From positions 1-34,928 of the forward strand of contig JAKSNC010000022.1 of the NCBI GenBank assembly GCA_024400195.1: a stretch of 34,928 bases of DNA. The letters run 5' to 3'. The stretch's first letter is position 1. Each line of letters opens with the position of its first letter. The stretch comes from Bacteroidales bacterium. GTDB taxonomy: Bacteria; Bacteroidota; Bacteroidia; Bacteroidales; F082. The notes below the pieces were generated by a model. It was not told where the DNA came from, searched no databases, and saw nothing but the letters and a program-made list of their open reading frames with translations. The position numbers and the translations under genes were made by a program. Below, in pieces: positions 23,251 to 33,917 of this stretch.

Positions 23251-24153
23251 ATGAACAATTTAGATGAAAGGATAAATTGGCATTCAGGGATGGAGATAAC
23301 GCCGGAGACGTTCGTCGTCCACGACAATATCTCGTATGTCTATCGAACTATGCTTCGACGGATTGTATCAACATCGTTATTTGGCATCATTCCCGGATTT
23401 TGCTTCAATATAAAGGCCTCCGTATCAGGCAAAAGCCTCGTTATCAGTCAAATTGACTGCGACGTGATGTTGAAGACGGGAACTGTTGTCAGACTTCATA
23501 ATGACGCTGCCGTGGAATATGCCATACCTGAAACCGATTCCGAACAACTATACTTCATAGCAGTCCCATCTGAAATGCAGGAAACGGAATGGGATGAGAC
23601 GGAGATGCTCGTCAATGCCTGTCATTATAGTCTTGGTACTTTGCCAAAATATTCCGAGGGTTTCCCACTTCTGAAAATCAGGCGCAGCAACGGGCAATGG
23701 GCTGTTGACGACGACTATATCGCGCCGTTTGCAGCCATATACGATTCTGACAAACTGAAGAATTTTCTTGCGGAAGCGAAAAAACTTGTCGAGATAATAG
23801 TCGCACACCAGTCAATGGAAAAGATAACGGGCCGATACGTCATTGATGTTTTGGCAGACCGTCTCGACTCAATAACCGATTCCGACGCGAGTAAGAGTTT
23901 TGGGGATGTGTCGCAGCTGATAATGAATGCTATAAAGCATTTTATTATCGAAAATGCTACAGCAAAAGGCAAATTCGAGTTTTACGATATGGAGCCGTTT
24001 TACACGTCCTTCGTAAAAACACTGAATGAGGCCATCAACAAACTTGATGAATTGGCAATAGTCATTCCGGAACCCGAACCAGAGCCCGAACCAGAGCCCG
24101 AACCAGAGCCCGAACCAGAGCCCGAACCAGAAGAATATTTCCCGATAATATAA
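23251..24153 (+). CDS. tssK: T6SS baseplate protein TssK, short form with a Pro-Glu tail
   Basis: The ATG at 23251 gives 300 residues. The N-terminal INWHSGMEITPETF matches the W-x-x-GM-x-x-x-P-x-x-F signature of TssK, and the following beta-rich domain (about 30-170) and helical part (about 170-275) fit the shell and neck of TssK. Proteobacterial TssK is about 445 residues; here the C-terminal head that docks onto the membrane complex appears to be missing, replaced by about 20 residues of alternating Pro-Glu. An upstream in-frame start at 23191 lies in tssG and is rejected. TssK connects baseplate to membrane complex, so the missing head bears on how this system attaches. Confidence 0.78.
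   Translation: MNNLDERINWHSGMEITPETFVVHDNISYVYRTMLRRIVSTSLFGIIPGFCFNIKASVSGKSLVISQIDCDVMLKTGTVVRLHNDAAVEYAIPETDSEQLYFIAVPSEMQETEWDETEMLVNACHYSLGTLPKYSEGFPLLKIRRSNGQWAVDDDYIAPFAAIYDSDKLKNFLAEAKKLVEIIVAHQSMEKITGRYVIDVLADRLDSITDSDASKSFGDVSQLIMNAIKHFIIENATAKGKFEFYDMEPFYTSFVKTLNEAINKLDELAIVIPEPEPEPEPEPEPEPEPEPEPEEYFPII
24070..24132 (+). repeat. 12-bp tandem repeats encoding a Pro-Glu tail
   Basis: Five copies of GAACCAGAGCCC-type units encode alternating Pro and Glu near the end of TssK. Such short repeats change length easily by slippage. The encoded segment is rigid and acidic and could act as a spacer or binding stretch. Confidence 0.9.
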
Positions 24154-24170
24154 CTTAACATACACGAAAG

Positions 24171-24641
24171 ATGATTCTGACAAGACCTTTAAAAATGACA
24201 TTTCCAATAGCGAGGATGAATGACAGCGTTTTGGTTAGGTCGATTGACACATTCATCAATATGATAGTCGCTTCGGAAAGAGGCTGCTGCAAAGCCGACC
24301 CTGATTTCGGCTTCGCCTTTGAAGATTTTCATTACGCAGCTTTCAGCACGGAACGCGCCGAATTTTTCAAGACACTCGCCACAGATACCAACAATAAGAC
24401 ACTTGCCTCCATAACCGACCCGATGTACGATAGGACGATTGTCGGTTCGAGTAAGAATACAGGTAATTTTGCGGAAACATTGAAGGCTATAATCGAGCGT
24501 TATGAAAAACGACTTACGGATGTCTGTGTCACAATAGACTATATGATTTCCGACAAGGTGCTGTGTATCGAAATTGATGCAGTCATCAACGATGAAACGA
24601 GGAATCCCTACAACCACCGTATATATTCACAAATCTGGTAA
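24171..24641 (+). CDS. tssE: T6SS baseplate protein TssE (gp25-like)
   Basis: A 156-residue gp25/TssE-family protein. The signature is near the N terminus: SIDTFINMIVASERGCCKADPDFGFAF corresponds in order to the helix, the ER of the family GER motif, and the P-x-FG turn. The C terminus has the expected beta strands (DVCVTIDYMI, VLCIEIDAVIND). It starts sheath assembly at the baseplate. It lies 17 nt after tssK and 11 nt before tssF. Confidence 0.88.
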   Translation: MILTRPLKMTFPIARMNDSVLVRSIDTFINMIVASERGCCKADPDFGFAFEDFHYAAFSTERAEFFKTLATDTNNKTLASITDPMYDRTIVGSSKNTGNFAETLKAIIERYEKRLTDVCVTIDYMISDKVLCIEIDAVINDETRNPYNHRIYSQIW

Positions 24642-24652
24642 AAATCATAATT

Positions 24653-26368
24653 ATGAGGAACGAGGAATATAAAAACATACAGAAGCAGACTCAGGACCTT
24701 TTGGAAAAGATTCTCGAACTATGGAAGAAACAGGGCAAATGGGACGGCGACGACAGAAGCATGCCTTACTACGGACTCGATAAAGACCCTATTTTGTCGA
24801 TTCTGATAACGGCCTTCGTGTTTCAAATAAACCAACTCGAAGATAATATAAAGGCGTTTCGCGAAGGACTTTTTGACGAATTTGAAGACCTCGCCGTGCC
24901 TTTTGAACTTGTCAAACCCGTTCCGGCCATCGCAATGCTCGCCACATCAAAAAGAAAGGGCGACAACGACACCATCTTTACCGATCAAGATATGTCTTTT
25001 GAAATCGAAAAGAAAATGATGATGTCTTCCGAAAGATATGCTTTTGCACCGCTTTTCAATACGCGCCTCGTCAATATAACCCCAGTAGGCGTAAAGCAGT
25101 TATCGGAGACGAAATGGCTCGTCAATTTCGACAACGATGAGGCCGAACTCGACTTGGGCTGCATCGCATTCTTCTTCGACAAACTGAACTTCACCGACCT
25201 GAAAATTACCATTGACGGCAAAGAGATACCATTGGTAAAACCATGGGAATACGACCGATTCCCGCTCAATCCGTGGATAACGGCAAAAAACATTGTTTGC
25301 AACAAGGCACTCGTTTACGGCAGCAACGAACAGTGGTTCGACCTGTGGGTGAATCACGAACTCAACTATTACCTCATCGCACCCGACTTTAAAAGAAAAA
25401 TAAAGGATAAAAACTTCAGCCTCACTTTCGACTTCGCGGGCTTGGACGGCAGTCAGACACTTAACGCAGAAAACATCATTCTCAACGCCTTCCCTATCGT
25501 CAACGTGACGCGAAAAGACTTCTTCCTGTCGTTAAACTCGCCGGTTGTCAAAATATCGGAAGAAAACCTTGACGATTCCGAAGATGAAGAAGATCAGCAT
25601 AATTCGTTCTTTATGAACCTCGTCTTCGATGAAGAAAAAAACGAATACGACGACTTAGACAAATTCACTCTGCGACATTTCGGCTGCGAGCGTTTCGACA
25701 TGGCCGAACTCATCAACACCGCAAACACCTTGGTGCGCAGATACGGCACCGATTTCTACGCATTCCAGTCAATATCGCAGTTCCAAAGCAGCGAACGCAT
25801 GCGCCGACTTTCATACGTCGTGAAAGACATAACGGATATACTCAAGCAGTACGGCATCCCAAAATCAGGAATCTACGCCATACTGAAGAATAAAAACTAC
25901 CTCTCGCCTGACGAGGCAAAACTGACGATTTGCTCACTCTTTACCAACGGAGTCGCGGCAAACGACATCGACATTAACGCCTCCATCATCTCTTCCGATA
26001 ATTTAGACAATAAAAAAACACGGCTTCTGACTATGACATCGGGCGGAAAAGACGAAATAATGAACCACGACGAGAAAAGAATGCTCGGCAGATATTATCT
26101 GCAGACAAACGACAGAATCGTAACGCGCTCTGACTTAAACCTCTTCTGCCGCAGAATGCTCATTCAGGAAGGCATTAACGCCAAATATATTACAAACATC
26201 GACGTTCCACACACGACCAGCGACGACAAAGCACAAAAAGTCTTTATCGCTGTTGACAGGGATTTCGTCTCCGATATTGACTTCGCTCATCTCGCTTCCA
26301 AAATGCAGAAAATGATAGACGTAAGAAGCGCAGGCTTAATGCCGGTGGAAATTGTTTTTTCTGAATAA
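24653..26368 (+). CDS. tssF: T6SS baseplate wedge protein TssF
   Basis: A 571-residue TssF-like protein. The N terminus has a helical start and the block FEDLAVPFELVKPVPAIAML, matching the conserved TssF region in which Pro-Ala-x-Ala/Met-Leu follows the first helices; the middle is beta-rich, and the C terminus ends in a small alpha/beta domain. Length is near the 590 typical of the family. TssF with TssG forms the wedge around the hub. It is the last gene of the locus; no obvious terminator follows, and the helicase gene with its own -7 box begins 68 nt later. Confidence 0.85.
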   Translation: MRNEEYKNIQKQTQDLLEKILELWKKQGKWDGDDRSMPYYGLDKDPILSILITAFVFQINQLEDNIKAFREGLFDEFEDLAVPFELVKPVPAIAMLATSKRKGDNDTIFTDQDMSFEIEKKMMMSSERYAFAPLFNTRLVNITPVGVKQLSETKWLVNFDNDEAELDLGCIAFFFDKLNFTDLKITIDGKEIPLVKPWEYDRFPLNPWITAKNIVCNKALVYGSNEQWFDLWVNHELNYYLIAPDFKRKIKDKNFSLTFDFAGLDGSQTLNAENIILNAFPIVNVTRKDFFLSLNSPVVKISEENLDDSEDEEDQHNSFFMNLVFDEEKNEYDDLDKFTLRHFGCERFDMAELINTANTLVRRYGTDFYAFQSISQFQSSERMRRLSYVVKDITDILKQYGIPKSGIYAILKNKNYLSPDEAKLTICSLFTNGVAANDIDINASIISSDNLDNKKTRLLTMTSGGKDEIMNHDEKRMLGRYYLQTNDRIVTRSDLNLFCRRMLIQEGINAKYITNIDVPHTTSDDKAQKVFIAVDRDFVSDIDFAHLASKMQKMIDVRSAGLMPVEIVFSE

Positions 26369-26409
26369 AAATCCAAAATCTGTAGATTTTTACTCTTAAA
26401 AAAATTCCC

Positions 26410-26417
26410 TATCTTTG
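26410..26417 (+). promoter_or_regulatory. -7 box for the DEAD-box helicase gene
   Basis: TATCTTTG followed by C matches the Bacteroidetes -7 consensus, 19 nt upstream of the helicase ATG. No clear -33 box was found. It marks the end of the T6SS unit. Confidence 0.6.
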
Positions 26418-26436
26418 CAGCTTATTTTCAATCTTT

Positions 26437-28257
<1,821 letters not shown>

Positions 28258-28266
28258 GAGGGTTGA

Positions 28267-28353
28267 GGGTCTAAGGTCTAAGGTCTAAGGTCTAAAGTCT
28301 AAAGTCAAAAAGTCTAATCGTCAAATTGTCTAATTGTCTAATTGTCAAATCGT
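28267..28353 (+). repeat. Short degenerate tandem repeats
   Basis: Runs of the 7-mer unit GGTCTAA/AAGTCTAA change into TTGTCTAA and TCGTCAA units. There is no coding sense. Such intergenic microsatellite-like arrays occur in Bacteroidales; function unknown. It fills most of the gap between the helicase and C69 peptidase genes. Confidence 0.75.
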
Positions 28354-28398
28354 CACGGCTCACGGCTTAAAAAAAATAATAACAAAAAATAATTTAAT

Positions 28399-29970
28399 AT
28401 GAAGAACAGAACTATCTTTTTAGCATTGATTATCAGTGTTTTTTGTCTGATAGCAAATGCACAGGACACTGAATTTACGAATTGTACGAGCATCATGGTC
28501 GGCAAGAAGGCTTCAGCCGACGGCTCCGTTATAACATCACACACTTGTGACGGTTTTTATCGTACATGGATGCGCTGGGAGCCGGCCCAAGACCACGAGA
28601 AAGGTGCTATGCACAAAGTCTATAAAGGCACTATGCACACCGCCGACCCTTACGACAGCCGCCGCGTCGAATTAGTTGGAGAGATTCCCGAAGTGGAACA
28701 CACTTATTCGTACCTCAACACTGCTTATCCGTGCCTCAACGAGAAACAGCTTGCCATAGGCGAGACGACGTTTTCCGGGCCCGACACGCTGGTCAACAGC
28801 GAAGGCTGGTTCTGTATTGAGGAACTTGAACGTATAGCCCTCCAACGCTGCGACAACGCCCGCGATGCCATCCGCGTGATAACCGAACTTGCCGAAAAAT
28901 ACGGTTACGGCGACGGCGGCGAATGTATCACCATAGCCGACAAAAACGAAGTCTGGTTGTTCGAAATCATGGGTGCCGGCCCGAAAAAACCAGGGGCGGT
29001 GTGGGCTGCACAACGCGTTCCTGATGACGAAGTCTGCGTCTCCGCCAACATACCTCGCATCATAAAACTCAACAGAAACGACCCCGACAACTTCCTCTGC
29101 TCGGATAACGTCGAAAAAATAGCAAAAAAATATGGCTTATGGGACGGCGAAGGCGAACTGATTTGGTACAAGGCCTTCTCCTCAAGTTATTCAAATGGGA
29201 AAAATCACCGCGAACGCGAATACTTCATCTTCAATGAGTTAGCCCCGTCACTCAATCTTCAGTTGGATGACGTCGAGCTGCCTTTCTCGGTCAAACCGGA
29301 AAAGCTTGTCAGCGTGACCGACGTGACACGCCTCTTCCGCAGCACCTACGAAGGCACCGACATGGATATGACCAAGAACCTCAAGGCCACAGACCGCAAC
29401 GGAGACACAATAATCAGCCCTATAGCAAACCCGTGGGTCGGCAGCTGGGAACAAGAGACATGGAATATCGTCAAACCGGGAACGATAGAATTTCGCCGCA
29501 CAGTGGCCGTTTCGTGGTGCTCATATTCGTTTGTGGCACAATTGCGCGACTGGCTTCCCGATGAGATAGGCGGAGTATGCTGGTTATCAGTTGAAAACCC
29601 AGGACAAAGCCCGAGAATACCCGTCTTCTGCGGAGCATCAAAGATGCCTTCATGCTTCGACCGCTGCGGACACGACCGTTACGACGAAGAGACCGCTATC
29701 TGGCGCTATCGCAAAGCCAATAAACTCGCACAAGTCCAATGGGGAAGAACAAAACAGTTGATGTTCAACGAGATACTTCGCTACGAAGATAAATTCCAAA
29801 AAGACCTTCCTTCACTTGAAAAAGATGTCGTCAGACTTCTTGACGAAGGTAAAAAAGACGATGTGACGAGACTTCTCAACAACTACACGATGGAGTTTGA
29901 AGCAGCAACAGCCGAGTCGTGGAAGCAGTTAGAACACCGTTTCTGGAGAATGTTCGCCGGCGGTTTTTAA
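28399..29970 (+). CDS. C69-family dipeptidase (PepD/U34 type)
   Basis: A 523-residue secreted peptidase of the Ntn-hydrolase family C69. A signal peptide ends near ANAQ. The nucleophile is expected to be Cys29 in NCTSIMVGKKASADGS, the family motif near the mature N terminus, exposed by autocatalytic removal of a short pro-segment. Conserved blocks TSHTCDGF, VEHTYSYLNTAYPCLNE, IGETTFSG, GDGGECITIAD and EIMGAGP follow. It hydrolyses dipeptides in the periplasm or outside, a common trait of amino-acid-using Bacteroidales. The stop overlaps the convergent barrel gene by 4 nt. Confidence 0.92.
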   Translation: MKNRTIFLALIISVFCLIANAQDTEFTNCTSIMVGKKASADGSVITSHTCDGFYRTWMRWEPAQDHEKGAMHKVYKGTMHTADPYDSRRVELVGEIPEVEHTYSYLNTAYPCLNEKQLAIGETTFSGPDTLVNSEGWFCIEELERIALQRCDNARDAIRVITELAEKYGYGDGGECITIADKNEVWLFEIMGAGPKKPGAVWAAQRVPDDEVCVSANIPRIIKLNRNDPDNFLCSDNVEKIAKKYGLWDGEGELIWYKAFSSSYSNGKNHREREYFIFNELAPSLNLQLDDVELPFSVKPEKLVSVTDVTRLFRSTYEGTDMDMTKNLKATDRNGDTIISPIANPWVGSWEQETWNIVKPGTIEFRRTVAVSWCSYSFVAQLRDWLPDEIGGVCWLSVENPGQSPRIPVFCGASKMPSCFDRCGHDRYDEETAIWRYRKANKLAQVQWGRTKQLMFNEILRYEDKFQKDLPSLEKDVVRLLDEGKKDDVTRLLNNYTMEFEAATAESWKQLEHRFWRMFAGGF

Positions 29971-31313
29971 AAGATATAATTGAATCCGACATACAGTTTC
30001 AGTGCATCGCCGTCACGCTTGTCAAGAGCTTTGGCGGCGTCAACTGAAACGACAAGGTTGTGATTCATAATGAGTTTCAATCCGCAGCCGAGTGCCGTAT
30101 GCAAACTCTCGTCCTTGCCGCTGTAGATATAGTCGTCGATGTCGGAGACTGCGTATTTGTCGCATAAAGTCTGCCACGCCTGTTTCTGCTCGTCAGCGCG
30201 GAAAACCTGAGTCACGAGGCCTGCATCAAAGAAGGGATTGAGGCCGATAATCCAATTTTGTTTGACAAACTTAAAATCATAGATACGGCAACGCAGTTCG
30301 GCATTCAGCCACGCGTAGCCCTTTCCGATGACACCGTTGGGATTGATACCCCTCAGACTATTGCTTCCGCCAAGCGCATCGGTAGTTAACTTCTTGTAAA
30401 ACAAGATATTGGTATTCATCATTGCATGAAAGGGAACATCTCCGGCGATAACATTCTGCGCTCCAAGCCTGTAAGCGAAAGTGAAATGATTTTTCACAAA
30501 TGAATAATACTGCGAGAAGACGGCTGTAGCAGTCATGAAGTCATATCCATGGCCGTCGATGAGGTCAGGGGCCCCGGTGACGACGGCTTCGATATAAGTT
30601 CCGGAACAAGGATCGTTCTCGTGGTCGCGACTGTCGAATATGAGTCCTGCCTTAAATTGCGTGACATTGCCGTATTTCTCGTTATCTTTGATGAGATTGG
30701 CATCGCGGTAAAGCTCAAAAAGCGAAAGCTGGTCGTCGTAACCGCTCACGTCTAAGCGGTCGGAGGCGTTATTGAAATAGCCGAGGCCAAAAGCATAAAA
30801 CAATCTGCTGCACGACGGGAACGGACGTTTCACGCTGACGATAGCGCGTATCTGCTTGCGGCACATATAGTTAAACGCACTTTTGCCGTCATGGTCAACA
30901 TAAAAAGAATCGTTGTTTTTGAAGACGGCAATGTCATTCTCGAAGACGCCGCGATAGCCGTTAAAGCCATAGAAACCGAACTCCTTATCAATAAAATAAG
31001 CCACATCGACAAAGAGTTTCGTTTTCGGGAAGATGTCGTTATAGTCGCCGTAGAAACGGAAAGTCGAACTGCCTTTCGTATATGTTGACACTTCGACGTT
31101 CATCTTGTAATTGTAATTCGGATAACGCGAGCCGTCGCCGTAGTTGAAAATATCAACGCAGGCACCATATTGGAAGCCGAGGTCGCTGCTGAAACCCACG
31201 ACGGGCAGCGGGCCGAAGTTCCAGCCTTTCTTTATTATTTCCTTTTTTTCGCTTTGCGCGAAGACAAACACGGTGACAATCAGAAGAAATGCGAGAATGA
31301 TATGCCTTTTCAT
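29967..31313 (-). CDS. Omp85/surface-antigen-type outer membrane barrel
   Basis: A 448-residue outer membrane protein. Signal peptide with cleavage after VFA; the mature part consists of alternating beta strands to a final aromatic residue (FNYIF), the outer-membrane insertion signal. The GGSNSLRGI block resembles the RG motif of the Omp85 barrel (BamA/TamA bacterial surface antigen), followed by LNAELRCRIYDFKF and a FFDAGLV strand. No POTRA domains are present, so this is a stand-alone barrel; related Bacteroidetes proteins are often annotated as BamA/TamA-family outer membrane proteins. Function unknown. Confidence 0.82.
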   Translation of the reverse strand: MKRHIILAFLLIVTVFVFAQSEKKEIIKKGWNFGPLPVVGFSSDLGFQYGACVDIFNYGDGSRYPNYNYKMNVEVSTYTKGSSTFRFYGDYNDIFPKTKLFVDVAYFIDKEFGFYGFNGYRGVFENDIAVFKNNDSFYVDHDGKSAFNYMCRKQIRAIVSVKRPFPSCSRLFYAFGLGYFNNASDRLDVSGYDDQLSLFELYRDANLIKDNEKYGNVTQFKAGLIFDSRDHENDPCSGTYIEAVVTGAPDLIDGHGYDFMTATAVFSQYYSFVKNHFTFAYRLGAQNVIAGDVPFHAMMNTNILFYKKLTTDALGGSNSLRGINPNGVIGKGYAWLNAELRCRIYDFKFVKQNWIIGLNPFFDAGLVTQVFRADEQKQAWQTLCDKYAVSDIDDYIYSGKDESLHTALGCGLKLIMNHNLVVSVDAAKALDKRDGDALKLYVGFNYIF

Positions 31314-31337
31314 GATGAATTGTTTTTAAAACAGATA

Positions 31338-31345
31338 CAAAGTTA
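31338..31345 (-). promoter_or_regulatory. -7 box for the barrel gene
   Basis: On the minus strand this reads TAACTTTG, a match to TAnnTTTG, 24 nt upstream of the barrel ATG and directly downstream of the neighbouring terminator. Confidence 0.55.
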
Positions 31346-31361
31346 ATTGTTTTTTACTTTG

Positions 31362-31394
31362 AAAAAAAGAGGCACAATCTCTCGACCGTGCCTC
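31362..31394 (-). terminator. Intrinsic terminator of the 246-residue T9SS cargo gene
   Basis: Stem GAGGCAC/GTGCCTC (31369-31375 with 31388-31394), loop of 12 nt, followed on the minus strand by a run of seven T. It separates the two minus-strand genes into different transcripts. Confidence 0.85.
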
Positions 31395-31418
31395 AATACT
31401 AACAACGTAAAAAATGCT

Positions 31419-32159
31419 TTATTTTGCCACGACAAACTTCTCCGTCTTGACGACCTGTCCGTTGACGACGAGATTGCAGAAATAAATACCGTCTTCAAAG
31501 TCGGAAACTGAAAGGACGACCTGACCATTTTCGACATTCTGTCTCATCACTTCGCGACCGACGAGGTTGTAAAGAACTAATGAAGCAGAACCTTCGCAGT
31601 TAACATCGAAACGAACCATCGACGAAGCCGGATTCGGGTAGGCGTTACCGAGGCTGATCTGGTTTTCGTCAACTGAGGTGAGGTCAGAAACGAATTTAAC
31701 GACGAGACTGACTTTATCGTCTTCGTTATCCAAGTCGAAAGCCGTGTATTTCACGACGGTAGAACCCTGTATCCATTGTGCCGGATCGCCAGTGTAATAA
31801 GGATCAAACTGGGCATGTACCGAGAAACCGCCTTCTCCTGAAATAGCACCGGCTTCCATCTGCACAGGACCACTCACAAACGTCTGAGGTCCAAAGCAAA
31901 GTCCCCAGCAGAAAGAGTTCTCAACACCTTCGAGTGGTTCTAACACTTCCTTCATAACGACCACATTGATGGTATTTCCAGAGATGTTGTGAATCTGAAA
32001 TTCCTGGGCAATCTCACCTAACATCAAATTCTTTTCAACGCAGACGACTTGTTCGCCGTCGGCATAGACATGACCGTTAAGTTCAAACTGAAGAGACTGT
32101 GCTGAAACAAGACTCCAAACGGCGAGCAACGCCACTGTAAGTAAAGATTTTCTAATCAT
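31419..32159 (-). CDS. Secreted protein with T9SS C-terminal sorting domain
   Basis: A 246-residue secreted protein. Signal peptide ends near VSAQS. Residues about 20-165 are a beta-sandwich-like domain of unknown function. The last 75 residues are a type A T9SS sorting domain: NAYPNPASSMVRF, LYNLVGREVM, and an end block DFEDGIYFCNLVVNGQVVKTEKF. It is exported through the type IX system and attached to or released from the cell surface. It is divergently transcribed from the second T9SS cargo gene. Confidence 0.88.
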   Translation of the reverse strand: MIRKSLLTVALLAVWSLVSAQSLQFELNGHVYADGEQVVCVEKNLMLGEIAQEFQIHNISGNTINVVVMKEVLEPLEGVENSFCWGLCFGPQTFVSGPVQMEAGAISGEGGFSVHAQFDPYYTGDPAQWIQGSTVVKYTAFDLDNEDDKVSLVVKFVSDLTSVDENQISLGNAYPNPASSMVRFDVNCEGSASLVLYNLVGREVMRQNVENGQVVLSVSDFEDGIYFCNLVVNGQVVKTEKFVVAK

Positions 32160-32191
32160 AATTATTTGTGTTATTTGTTATCAATCGGGCG

Positions 32192-32199
32192 CAAAGATA
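32192..32199 (-). promoter_or_regulatory. -7 box for the minus-strand T9SS cargo gene
   Basis: On the minus strand it reads TATCTTTG followed by C, 32 nt upstream of the gene's ATG. It faces away from the plus-strand box at 32240. Confidence 0.55.
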
Positions 32200-32239
32200 C
32201 AAAAAAATGCCGTCTCCTAATATCTCTTCAAATTTTTTA

Positions 32240-32247
32240 TAACTTTG
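32240..32247 (+). promoter_or_regulatory. -7 box for the thioredoxin-like T9SS cargo gene
   Basis: TAACTTTG followed by C matches the Bacteroidetes -7 consensus, 44 nt upstream of the ATG at 32292. No clear -33 box. Confidence 0.5.
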
Positions 32248-32291
32248 CAGACATAACTTCATGAGTATTTACCAACTTGTTTTTAAGTAAT

Positions 32292-33917
32292 ATGAAAAAA
32301 TTACATTATGTTTTAGCATCATTTCTGATGCTCATCGCGTTGAATGTCAGCGCACAAAATCAAAGAGTATTATTATTTGAATGTTTCACCAACACCGGTT
32401 GCGGTCCTTGTGCGTCGCAGAATCCGGCTTTGGACGCCCTCATCAACGCCAACGGCGACCGTATAGCCGCCATCAAATATCATGTAAGTTGGCCGGGACC
32501 AGGCGACCCGATGTATCTTCACAACCCATCGGAAAGCAATTCGCGTGTAAGTTATTACGGAGTGCAGGCTGTCCCCCACACCGTCGTTGACGGAAACCGT
32601 TATGCAAACGTACCGAGCGGACTCACTCAGAACAAAGTCAACGAATGGCTTGCCATCGAGTCGCCGTTGGAAATGACCATGACGCACAGACTCAACGCCG
32701 CTCAGGACACCATCACGGTCTTCGTCATGGCAAAAGCCAATGCCCCTGTAAGCGGCAACCTCAAACTCATGGTCGGCGTCATCGAGAAGGAGATTCATTA
32801 TACTTCGGCACCGGGAAGCAACGGCGAACGCGACTTCTACAGCGTCATGAAGAAACTTCTGCCGTCGGCATCAGGAACCAACATTGAAAATATGTCGGAA
32901 GGCGACGTCATCACCTACGCATTCAAATGGAAATTAGAAAACGTATATCACAACGAGCAGCTTTCAGCCATCGCATGGATTCAGGACTTCTCCACCAAGG
33001 CGGTGTTTCAGGCCTGTAAATCAGACGAAAACGCGACTTTCTATAACAACGACGCTATGATGAGCGAGATAAGCAACATCAAGACGATGGTCTGCAGCGG
33101 CGTCTCCGAACCTAAAGTCGTCCTCACAAACTTCGGAAAGAACATCATCACAAGTGCCGACTTTGAAGTCCGCGTGAACGGCGAAGTCGTCAAAACGGCG
33201 ACGTGGGAAGGCAGTTTAGCGAGTTTGGCTTCCACCACTGTCAGCATTGGCGAGATTGAATATCCCGTTGAGGGAAGCAACGTCGTTGATATTATTGTGA
33301 CGAGCGTCAACGGCGGCGAAGACGAGAACCATGGCAACGACACTGCCACCCTCAGCTTCAGCGGCTCACCGGCGAACACGGGCGCGACAATAAAACTCGT
33401 TTTGCGCACCGATGCCAACCCACAGGAGACGACGTGGGAAGTCACGAACATATCCACCGGCGAAGTAGTGTTGTCAGGCGGTCCATACAGTGAGCCAAAT
33501 AAGTTGCACAACGAAACGCTCGTCATGCCGAGCGGCGGATGCTACGACTTCACCATCTACGACACAGGCGGCGACGGACTCACCGACGGCAGCGGACTCT
33601 ACGGCGTAAAAGCCGGCAACACGACGCTCTTCTCCGGCAGGGAATTTACTTACAGCGAAAGCAACGAGTTCACATTCGATGGTCCGACCGGTGTTGAGGA
33701 AAACCAAACATTATCAAGCATCTACCCCAACCCTACGAGCGGCATAATCAACATCGTCGAAGCCGGCGAGAACACTGTGAGCATATTCACCATGACAGGT
33801 CAGCGCGTCTATCAGACCGTCATCAGCGAGAGCGCGAAAATAGACATGAGCGAGTTCGGCAAGGGTGTCTATGTCATCAAAATCGGTGACAAGGTGCAGC
33901 GTGTCGTGGTAGAATGA
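32292..33917 (+). CDS. Secreted thioredoxin-like Omp28-type protein with T9SS sorting domain
   Basis: The ATG at 32292 (MKKLHYV) gives 541 residues; a TTG at 32277 is rejected because the signal peptide fits best from MKK. After the signal (cleavage near VSAQ) comes a thioredoxin-like domain with C37-G-P-C40 in FTNTGCGPCASQNPA and a cis-Pro-type VPHTVVDG block, as in Omp28/thioredoxin-fold proteins of Bacteroidetes. Then beta-sandwich repeats occupy about 270-470, with a glycine-rich GGDGLTDGSGLYGV calcium-loop-like part. The last 70 residues are a T9SS sorting domain (YPNPTSGIINI ... GKGVYVIKIGDKVQRVVV). The biotin ligase start overlaps the stop by 4 nt. Confidence 0.88.
   Translation: MKKLHYVLASFLMLIALNVSAQNQRVLLFECFTNTGCGPCASQNPALDALINANGDRIAAIKYHVSWPGPGDPMYLHNPSESNSRVSYYGVQAVPHTVVDGNRYANVPSGLTQNKVNEWLAIESPLEMTMTHRLNAAQDTITVFVMAKANAPVSGNLKLMVGVIEKEIHYTSAPGSNGERDFYSVMKKLLPSASGTNIENMSEGDVITYAFKWKLENVYHNEQLSAIAWIQDFSTKAVFQACKSDENATFYNNDAMMSEISNIKTMVCSGVSEPKVVLTNFGKNIITSADFEVRVNGEVVKTATWEGSLASLASTTVSIGEIEYPVEGSNVVDIIVTSVNGGEDENHGNDTATLSFSGSPANTGATIKLVLRTDANPQETTWEVTNISTGEVVLSGGPYSEPNKLHNETLVMPSGGCYDFTIYDTGGDGLTDGSGLYGVKAGNTTLFSGREFTYSESNEFTFDGPTGVEENQTLSSIYPNPTSGIINIVEAGENTVSIFTMTGQRVYQTVISESAKIDMSEFGKGVYVIKIGDKVQRVVVE

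Noticed and set aside
6748-26368. Phage tail or extracellular contractile injection system
   Set aside because: Presence of ClpV, TssK, TssE/F/G and Bacteroidetes-type Hcp and TssB/TssC indicates a T6SS rather than a phage tail or free injection particle.
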